The notes beneath the pieces were generated by a model. The model was given only the letters and a program-made list of their open reading frames with translations. It did not search any database and was not told the origin of the DNA. A stretch of 40,473 nt of DNA, from the NCBI GenBank assembly GCA_003138515.1, contig PLGG01000036.1, positions 1 to 40,473 on the forward strand, read 5' to 3'. Origin of the DNA: Acidobacteriaceae bacterium (GTDB taxonomy: Bacteria; Acidobacteriota; Terriglobia; Terriglobales; Acidobacteriaceae). Of the stretch, positions 34,378 to 40,473 are shown piece by piece (positions within the stretch are counted from its first letter, which is position 1; the number at the start of each line of letters is the position of its first letter). The translations under genes were made by a program, and so were the position numbers.

Positions 34378-35712
34378 TTGAGTAACTCCGTCGGGCCAGT
34401 TGGGCAAGGCAACTCGCCCTCGCTGAATAAGAACGAAGACATTGAAGCCAAGTTGATTCCCGCGGGGCGGCTGTTGCCGTTCCTCGTGGTCACGCCGCTC
34501 TTCTTTGTGTGGGCGATTCCCAATAACCTGACCGATTTTCTCATTCGGCAGTTCATGAAGTCGTTTGAGATCAACCGATCGGGCGCAGCGGAAATCCAGA
34601 TCGCCAATTTCGTCGGTTATTTTGCGATGGCGATCCCCGCGGGATGGGTGATGCGGCGGCTTGGCTATAAGCTTGGCCTGGTGATTGGCTTGCTTCTGCT
34701 GTTTGCGGGGTGCTGGCTCTTCTGGCCGGCGGCTCGTGCGGAAAGCTATCCCTTTTTCATCGCTGCACAAGGGGTGATCGGGTGCGGCCTTTCGTTTCTT
34801 GAGACCGGGGCAAATCCCTTCATCGCCCAGTTGGGATCGTCGGCCTCAAGCGAGCGGCGGCTGAATTTCTCCCAGGCGTTTAATCCGCTGGGGTCAATCT
34901 CCGCGGGCTTTATTGGGACCATCTTCATCTTTTCCGGAGTGGAGCTGAACGCCGTGCAGAAGGCTGCCCGGCAGGCCGCTGGAACCTATCAAATGTATCT
35001 GCATTCTGAGACCATGCGCGTGGTTCCCACCTATTTGGCGCTTGGATTGGTAGCGCTCGTGTGGGCGGTCCTGATCCTGCTCACAAAGTTTCCGGACCTG
35101 AGAAGCGAAGATACTTCGGAGAGCTCGCCGGGCGGCCAGTTGCACGTGCGGTTACTCCAGCGGCATTATGTGTTTGCCGTTCTGGCGCAGTTTCTCTACG
35201 TCGGTGCGCAAGTGGGCACCTGGAGTTATTTCATCCTCTATGTGCGATCTGCGACTGGAGTTGGAGACAAGGCCGCAGGTTACATGCTGACGGGAATGCT
35301 GGCGGCCTTTGCCGTGGGTCGATTCAGCTCCGCATGGCTGATGCGCCGCTTCCACGCGCGGCAGATGCTGGCGTTTTATGCGGCGGTCAACGTGGCGCTG
35401 TGCCTGATTGCCGTCGTGTATCCAAGCTGGTTCGGCGTGGGCTGTTTGCTTACGACCAGCCTCTTCATGTCGATCATGTTCCCGACGATCTTCGCCCTTG
35501 GTTTGAAAGGGATGGGCGATAAGACCAAGACTGCGGGATCGGGGCTGGTGATGGCAATTCTGGGTGGCGCGGCGCTGACCAAGCTGATGGGCATCGTGGC
35601 AGATCGCAGTAGCCTGCAGGCCGCGTACCTGGTTCCTCTCGTCTGCTACATCTGCGTGGCCGTGTATGCGTGGCTGTTCGCCGAGGCGAAGGTGGGCGAG
35701 GCGTTGGGATAA
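34378..35712 (+). CDS. fucP: FucP-type L-fucose:proton symporter, MFS (444 aa)
   Basis: An inner-membrane transporter with about twelve hydrophobic segments. Residues known to matter in E. coli FucP are conserved. NNLTD with D53 in the first helix (FFVWAIPNNLTDFLIRQF) corresponds to E. coli D46, and E142 in FLETGANPFI corresponds to E135. The motif FVGYFAMAIPAGWVMRRLGY joins helices 2 and 3. An extended loop after helix 6 (VQKAARQAAGTYQMYLHSET) and the second half (VGRFSSAWLMRRFHARQML) complete the fold. Gluconate, glucose or N-acetyl sugars are alternatives within the family, but the surrounding fucosidases and FucU favour fucose. Translation probably begins at TTG 34378. Confidence 0.88.
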   Translation: MSNSVGPVGQGNSPSLNKNEDIEAKLIPAGRLLPFLVVTPLFFVWAIPNNLTDFLIRQFMKSFEINRSGAAEIQIANFVGYFAMAIPAGWVMRRLGYKLGLVIGLLLLFAGCWLFWPAARAESYPFFIAAQGVIGCGLSFLETGANPFIAQLGSSASSERRLNFSQAFNPLGSISAGFIGTIFIFSGVELNAVQKAARQAAGTYQMYLHSETMRVVPTYLALGLVALVWAVLILLTKFPDLRSEDTSESSPGGQLHVRLLQRHYVFAVLAQFLYVGAQVGTWSYFILYVRSATGVGDKAAGYMLTGMLAAFAVGRFSSAWLMRRFHARQMLAFYAAVNVALCLIAVVYPSWFGVGCLLTTSLFMSIMFPTIFALGLKGMGDKTKTAGSGLVMAILGGAALTKLMGIVADRSSLQAAYLVPLVCYICVAVYAWLFAEAKVGEALG

Positions 35713-35808
35713 GGGTAGAGCGTCATGATCGGCCCCGGGTATTTTGAACCGCGGCAAATGTTAGTCTTCGGCCAGAATTGAGCCCTGAGAGGGTTGAGGA
35801 TTTTGCCG

Positions 35809-35853
35809 ATGAAGAAGAAGCGTTTTTCTGTGGAGCAGATCGTCGGAGCCGTC
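35809..35853 (+). mobile_element. Remnant of an IS3-family OrfA N-terminus
   Basis: ATG at 35809 encodes MKKKRFSVEQIVGAV, which closely matches the first residues of IS3-family OrfA transposases (MKK.RF.EEQIVG). The match then breaks off into IKKRRRKKRFSG with no helix-turn-helix core. No terminal inverted repeats were found. It lies in the 226-bp gap between the FucP-like and GH29 genes. Confidence 0.5.
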
Positions 35854-35887
35854 ATAAAGAAGCGACGTCGTAAGAAACGTTTTTCTG
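35815..35887 (+). repeat. Two copies of a 16-bp direct repeat, 57 bp apart
   Basis: AAGAAGCGTTTTTCTG (35815-35830) and AAGAAACGTTTTTCTG (35872-35887) match at 15 of 16 bases. The first copy is part of the OrfA-like start. The second lies about 50 bp before the next GH29 gene, and its AGAAACGTTTTTCT is nearly palindromic around CG. Confidence 0.6.
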
Positions 35888-35938
35888 GAATCATCCACAT
35901 TCGGCGGCCAAATCAAAGGCCTAAAGGAGCGTTAAGAG

Positions 35939-37723
35939 ATGTTACGAAGAGATTTCTGCAAGTTGATGGCGGCAGCTGCCGCGGCTCGTGCCATTCGCGT
36001 AAAAGCTCAGGCAGGTTTGAGTGCGCCGACAGGCTTTAACACACTTCACCAGACGTACGAAGAGTTCTGCGCAACGCCGGAGAGCCAGCGTATCTTCTAT
36101 GCGCTTGTGGATGGCAAGATCGTACAGAAGAAGCTGAACGACGCTGACTGGTCGCCGACCGCGTGGGGCGAGCCGCACGAGTTGCCCGGGGGCTCGTGGG
36201 ACGGTGTTCCCATGACAGCGTCGATCTCTGGGCTCAGCGGCGAGGGCCCATACCAGGCAAATTGGGATTCGTTGCTCACATACGAGGCCCCGGAGTGGTA
36301 CCGCGACGCGAAGTTTGGCATCTGGGCGCATTGGAGCCCGCAGTGTGTGCCCGAATTTGGCGATTGGTACGCGCGCAATATGTACGAGGAGGGTTCTCTC
36401 GATTACCGCAACCAGAACTCACACTACGGTCATCCCTCCGAATTTGGTTACAAGGACCTGTGCGCGCAGTGGACGCTGCTCAACTGGGAACCTGAGGCTT
36501 TGATCCAAAGGTACAAGGATGCGGGCGCGCGCCTGTTTATCTCGCTCGCCAACCACCACGACGGGTTTGATGCCTGGGGCTCAAAACATCAACCATGGAA
36601 CGCCATGAATCATGGGCCGCATCGCGACGTGGTGGGCGAATGGGCCGCCGCTGCGCGCAAACAAGGGCTCCGGTTCGGCGTGACGGTGCACCAGGCGCGC
36701 AACTGGTGGTGGTTCCAGACTGCGCACGGCGCCGACAAGAATGGCCCATTGGCGGGCGTTCCCTACGACGGGCGAATGACAACAGCCGAAGGAAAAGGAC
36801 AATGGTGGGATGGGCTCGACCCGCAGATGCTGTACGGCGTGAAGCATCCCACGGATGCGTTGCCTGATGCCTCGTATGTGAAAAACTTCTACGACCGCAC
36901 GCGAGACCTGATCGATCAGCACGATCCCGACCTGCTTTACTTCGACAACGACCTGCTCCCGCTCGGCTGGGGCGGCATGAACGTGGGGGCATATTTCTAC
37001 AACCACAATTTGAAGACGCGCGGCAAGATGGAAGCGGTGCTGAACATCAAGAACGTGCCGGACAAGCTGGCGAAAGCCGTCGTCGCCGATTACGAGCGGG
37101 GATTGACGAGCAGCATCATGCCGTACGCGTGGCAGTCCGAAACATGCATCGGCGAGTGGCATTACCGGCGCAGCCTTTTTGAGGGGCCCGGAGCATTTGG
37201 CGGCTACCTTGCGCCGCGCGACGCCATTCACTGGCTTGTCGACACGGTGAGCAAAAATGGAACGTTCATTCTCAATATCCCCGGCAAACCGGACGGCACA
37301 ATCGACAGCAAGGAGATTGCGGTCCTCGATGAGATCGCAGCATGGCTGAAAGTGAACGGCGAGGCCATTTTCGAAACGCGGCCATGGACCGTTTACGGCG
37401 AGGGACCGAACTCAATCAAAAGCGGGTCCTTTCAGGGCGGCAGCATCAGCGCACTGGGAAGCAAAGACATCCGCTTCACGCGCAACAAGGCGAATACAGT
37501 GATCTACGCAATCTTCATGGGATGGCCAGAGTGGCATGCACAGATTGCGTCGCTGGGATTGTCGAGCAAGACCAATCCGGGCAAGATCCAGAATGTCACT
37601 GTGCTTGGCTCAGATGCGCAGGTCAAGTGGACGCAGGAAGCGGATGCTTTGCATCTGCAGCTGCCTTACGGAGTGCCAGTTGCGAATGCCTACGGAGCAG
37701 CGCTCAAAATCGCAATGAGCTGA
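35939..37723 (+). CDS. GH29 alpha-L-fucosidase, long form, exported (594 aa)
   Basis: MLRRDFCKLMAAAAAARAIR is a Tat-type signal with RRDF. It is followed by the same block of about 100 residues found in the GH29 at 4649 (FNTLHQTYEEFCATPESQRI through SWDGVPMTASISGLSGEGPY). The barrel shows WYRDAKFGIWAHWSPQCVPE, ANHHDGFDAW and the likely nucleophile in PDLLYFDNDL (D336). ETCIGEWHYRRSLF, SKNGTFILNIPGKPDGTID and a C-terminal beta-domain follow. AAGGAG lies about 9 nt before the start. It is the paralogue of the long-form gene in the minus-strand pair. The gene comes 226 bp after the FucP-like gene, with an insertion-element remnant in between, and 170 bp before GH31. Confidence 0.92.
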   Translation: MLRRDFCKLMAAAAAARAIRVKAQAGLSAPTGFNTLHQTYEEFCATPESQRIFYALVDGKIVQKKLNDADWSPTAWGEPHELPGGSWDGVPMTASISGLSGEGPYQANWDSLLTYEAPEWYRDAKFGIWAHWSPQCVPEFGDWYARNMYEEGSLDYRNQNSHYGHPSEFGYKDLCAQWTLLNWEPEALIQRYKDAGARLFISLANHHDGFDAWGSKHQPWNAMNHGPHRDVVGEWAAAARKQGLRFGVTVHQARNWWWFQTAHGADKNGPLAGVPYDGRMTTAEGKGQWWDGLDPQMLYGVKHPTDALPDASYVKNFYDRTRDLIDQHDPDLLYFDNDLLPLGWGGMNVGAYFYNHNLKTRGKMEAVLNIKNVPDKLAKAVVADYERGLTSSIMPYAWQSETCIGEWHYRRSLFEGPGAFGGYLAPRDAIHWLVDTVSKNGTFILNIPGKPDGTIDSKEIAVLDEIAAWLKVNGEAIFETRPWTVYGEGPNSIKSGSFQGGSISALGSKDIRFTRNKANTVIYAIFMGWPEWHAQIASLGLSSKTNPGKIQNVTVLGSDAQVKWTQEADALHLQLPYGVPVANAYGAALKIAMS

Positions 37724-37893
37724 GTTCGGCAGACAAAGGGCGACAGGAGTCGGGAGCCGGTGACGGCAGCGGGCGCGCCGTTTCGAGGGGCGCAGCAGTC
37801 CGCTCTGCCCGTCGTAAGCTTGTTCGCCGCCGCGAGGCCGATGCGAAGGTAACCGGCATTGTGCGCTCATTGCGAGCGTAAGGAGGAAGCTTC

Positions 37894-40320
37894 ATGGTGA
37901 ACGCACTGTTTCGTAGAGGCCCGGTTGTGGTGGGGTTAGGGATTTTATTGGTTGGTGGCCGGGCACTCTGGGGTGCCGATACCCAGGTCGTGTTGTCGCG
38001 TGCAGGCAGGACGGTTGTGCTCGAACCATACGCCGCTAATATTGTCCGTATCACAGTAAGTTCGGAGAAGGCGGCAGCTCTCGCGGTTCCCGGGTATGGA
38101 TTCGTGGGCAGGCCCTCGATAACCGGCTGGACGCACGAGCAGGATTCTGGCGGGTACGACGTCATTCGCTCGCAACGAATGATCGTCCGTATTTCCCCCG
38201 AGGATCTGCCGCCGCCCCACGCTATGCCGCTCGACGCGTTGAATCAGTCGCTGAGAGAACACTATTTCGGTGGCGGGCCGCGGAGGCCGGGGCCATACAA
38301 CGACACGATCTCAATAACAACAGCTTCGGGCAGACCGCTTCTGACAATGCGGAACTGGTCCATGATGCCAAACCAGCCTGAGTCGTCCTCCGGCAGCGCA
38401 ATCGGCGGGCAAAAGGTCGATCCCGGTTATCGCGTTTCAGCCGTCTTCGACTCGCCGGCCGATGAGCACTATTACGGGCTGGGCCAACACCAGCAGGGTT
38501 TACTCGACCTCCGTGACCATCGCATGAATTGTTGGCATGACTACAGCGAGATTGGCGGGGAAACTGTCTGCGTCCCTTTCATGGTGTCGAGCCGCGACTA
38601 CGGGCTGATCTGGGACAACCCATCTAAAACCACGATCGATCTCGGTTTCAATCTGCAAAATGTATGGTCATCCGAGGTGGGTGACCGTGTCTCCTTCTTT
38701 GTGATTGCGGGCGACGACAGCGATGAGATCTACGAGGGCTATCGCCAGCTCACCGGTATCACCCACATGCTGCCGAAAGCAGCATACGGCTACATCCAGA
38801 GCAAGGCGATCTATCCCACGCAGGACCAGCTCATGGCCGTTGCCAAGGGATACCGCGATCGCAAGCTGCCCCTCGACGTGCTGGTCGTCGACTTCCTGAA
38901 CATGACGAAGCAAGGCAATCTGGATCTGGATCCGGCTCGATGGCCCGATCCCGCCGCCATGAACAATCAGTTGCATTCGATGGGCATCACCACCCTGCTC
39001 AGTGTGTGGCCGCACTTTGCTCCCGGCACGCTGTATTACGACATGCTGGAGCAAAAGGGATGGCTCATTCGAACCCCTGACGGCAAGCCCGATTTCGGTG
39101 ACTTCAAAGACGTGATCGGTCCCAACATCGACACAACGAATCCCGCAGCAGCCAAATGGTGGTGGGAGTCCATCAGAGATCGTTATGTGAAGCCTTACGG
39201 CTTTGATTACATCTGGCTGGATGAAACGGAACCGGACATCGATCCGGCCAAGGACGTTTTTTATGTTGGCTCAGGGACCCGTTATTACAATGTCTATCCC
39301 CTGTTCCACACAGCTTCGGTTTACGAAGGTTTTCGGCGCGATTTCGGTGAGAGCCGGCGGGTAATGATTCTCGCTCGTGCCGCGTATCTCGGAGCGCAGC
39401 GAAACGGCACGGTGTTCTGGTCGAGCGATATCCGGTCCACCTGGGATATGTTGAAGCGTTCCATCCCGGCGGGATTGGATTTCACGGCCTCAGGCATGCC
39501 GTATTGGGACACGGATATTGCGGGCTTCTTCTCGCCGCTGATCCCCTCCACTTATCACGCGGCACATACACTATTAGTTGACTCGTTAGACGCGAAGGAG
39601 AACGTCGACAATTACGAAGATTATCCTGAGCTTTTTGTGCGCTGGTTCGAGTGGGGAGTTTTCCAGCCTATCATGCGTGCCCACGGAGAGCGAGAACACA
39701 ATGAGGTCTGGGCCTATGGCAAGCAAGCCGAGCCCATTCTCGAAAAGTATTTGCGCCTGCGCTACGAATTGTTGCCGTATGTCTACTCGCTTGCTTATCA
39801 CACTTACCAAACGGGCGCGCCGTATACTCGCGCGCTGTTTATGGATTTTCCGAACGACCCAGCGGCCGCGAACATATGCGATGAATATATGTTTGGCCCG
39901 GCAATTCTGGTCGCGCCAGTAACTGAACAAGGTGCGGTCAGCCGCAAGGTTTATCTTCCTGCCGGAAGCGATTGGTACAACTACTGGACGAACGAGCGAG
40001 TGAAGGGCGGTCAAACCGTCGTAGTGCTCGCCCCGATCGACACCATTCCGCTTTTTGTGCGCGCAGGTTCGATTGTGCCGATGGGCGGACCTATTCTCAG
40101 CACTCACCAACCGCAGGCCATCGCATCCGTGCGCGTTTATCCCGGTGCTGATGCTGATTTCACTCTCTTTTCGGACGATGGCACCACGTATTCCTATGAA
40201 GACGGCGCAGGTTCCATCACCAGGCTTCACTGGAATGATGAGAAGCGCCAGTTGACACATACCGGTCCGGACGCATGGAAGGAACCGGACGCAAAAGTGA
40301 TCGATGTCGTTCGTCCGTAA
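37894..40320 (+). CDS. GH31 glycosidase, alpha-xylosidase-like, secreted (808 aa)
   Basis: The signal peptide is VVVGLGILLVGGRALWGAD, after a start with an ideal AAGGAGG 7 nt upstream. The N-terminal GH31 beta-sandwich (YYGLGQHQQGLLDLRDHRMN, about 193-212) precedes the barrel. The nucleophile is D443 in DYIWLDETEPD and the acid/base is D512 in VFWSSDIRSTWDML. Between them lies RAAYLGAQRNG, as in alpha-xylosidases and related GH31 enzymes. The barrel ends with VRWFEWGVFQPIMRAHGERE, and C-terminal beta-domains follow (ILVAPVTEQGAVSRKVYLPA, FTLFSDDGTTYSYEDGAG). The W-x-D-x-x-E form of the nucleophile loop is the basis for favouring alpha-xylosidase over alpha-glucosidase; this is an inference. 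It is the last gene of the plus-strand run. No clear terminator is seen in the remaining 150 bp. Confidence 0.88.
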   Translation: MVNALFRRGPVVVGLGILLVGGRALWGADTQVVLSRAGRTVVLEPYAANIVRITVSSEKAAALAVPGYGFVGRPSITGWTHEQDSGGYDVIRSQRMIVRISPEDLPPPHAMPLDALNQSLREHYFGGGPRRPGPYNDTISITTASGRPLLTMRNWSMMPNQPESSSGSAIGGQKVDPGYRVSAVFDSPADEHYYGLGQHQQGLLDLRDHRMNCWHDYSEIGGETVCVPFMVSSRDYGLIWDNPSKTTIDLGFNLQNVWSSEVGDRVSFFVIAGDDSDEIYEGYRQLTGITHMLPKAAYGYIQSKAIYPTQDQLMAVAKGYRDRKLPLDVLVVDFLNMTKQGNLDLDPARWPDPAAMNNQLHSMGITTLLSVWPHFAPGTLYYDMLEQKGWLIRTPDGKPDFGDFKDVIGPNIDTTNPAAAKWWWESIRDRYVKPYGFDYIWLDETEPDIDPAKDVFYVGSGTRYYNVYPLFHTASVYEGFRRDFGESRRVMILARAAYLGAQRNGTVFWSSDIRSTWDMLKRSIPAGLDFTASGMPYWDTDIAGFFSPLIPSTYHAAHTLLVDSLDAKENVDNYEDYPELFVRWFEWGVFQPIMRAHGEREHNEVWAYGKQAEPILEKYLRLRYELLPYVYSLAYHTYQTGAPYTRALFMDFPNDPAAANICDEYMFGPAILVAPVTEQGAVSRKVYLPAGSDWYNYWTNERVKGGQTVVVLAPIDTIPLFVRAGSIVPMGGPILSTHQPQAIASVRVYPGADADFTLFSDDGTTYSYEDGAGSITRLHWNDEKRQLTHTGPDAWKEPDAKVIDVVRP

Positions 40321-40473
40321 GCCGCGATCCAGCTCTCGAGAAGCAGGCGGGCATTCTGTTCACGGCGGGCTGCTCGTCTCGCTTGAGAGCGCGCACTGAG
40401 CGTTGTCCTTCGATCAAGGATGCGGATATGCCTCGCTTCACTGGAGCTGTCACCGTTTTCAGCCCGCCCGCCG

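Overview
This window most likely comes from an acidobacterium (Acidobacteriota, Terriglobia-like). The main clues are an approximately 1,130-residue outer-membrane receptor with an N-terminal carboxypeptidase-regulatory (Cna-B-like) domain, many secreted TPR, PD40 and FG-GAP proteins, Tat-type signals on most glycosidases, and moderately high GC. This assignment rests on gene content and was not searched. I saw no rRNA, tRNA or CRISPR array.

Layout. (1) 1-2538 (-): a membrane-anchored diguanylate cyclase that runs off the left edge. (2) 2975-6439 (-): two Tat-exported GH29 alpha-L-fucosidases behind a recognisable promoter. (3) 6762-15894 (-): a probable operon read in the order outer-membrane receptor, two paralogous secreted TPR proteins, a RidA-family protein and a seven-heme c-type lipoprotein with TPRs. 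(4) 16611-21298 (+): read divergently, a PD40/TPR protein with one c-type heme site and a Tat-exported CRTAC1-like protein (FG-GAP plus ASPIC/UnbV). (5) 21698-26412 (-): a GH2 and a GH42-like beta-galactosidase, with a promoter about 650 bp upstream. (6) 27085-27959 (+): a dead DAHP synthase gene with two amber stops and a frameshift. (7) 28074-29752 (+): a LacI-family regulator and an RbsD-type sugar mutarotase. (8) 30031-40320 (+): aldo/keto reductase, zinc alcohol dehydrogenase, FucU-type mutarotase, GH29, FucP-type symporter, GH29 and GH31.

How it fits together. The enzyme set (fucosidases, beta-galactosidases and a GH31 enzyme with alpha-xylosidase-like motifs) matches what is needed to strip alpha-L-Fuc-(1,2)-beta-D-Gal-(1,2)-alpha-D-Xyl side chains, as in fucosylated xyloglucan. 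Freed fucose would enter through the FucP-like symporter, be epimerised at the anomeric carbon by the FucU-like mutarotase, and possibly be oxidised by one of the two dehydrogenases. The isomerase/kinase/aldolase genes of the E. coli pathway are absent from the window.

The most interesting non-coding signal is the 10-mer AGTTAGCGAT. It lies 7-15 bp downstream of a proposed -10 box, on the transcribed strand, at three separate promoters: the oxidoreductase/fucosidase operon, the receptor operon, and a minus-strand promoter facing the GH2/GH42 genes. One copy is a near-perfect LacI-type palindrome, and related sites lie near the GH29 pair. This suggests one sugar regulon, perhaps under the LacI protein encoded here, that also controls the unusual receptor/TPR/multiheme operon.
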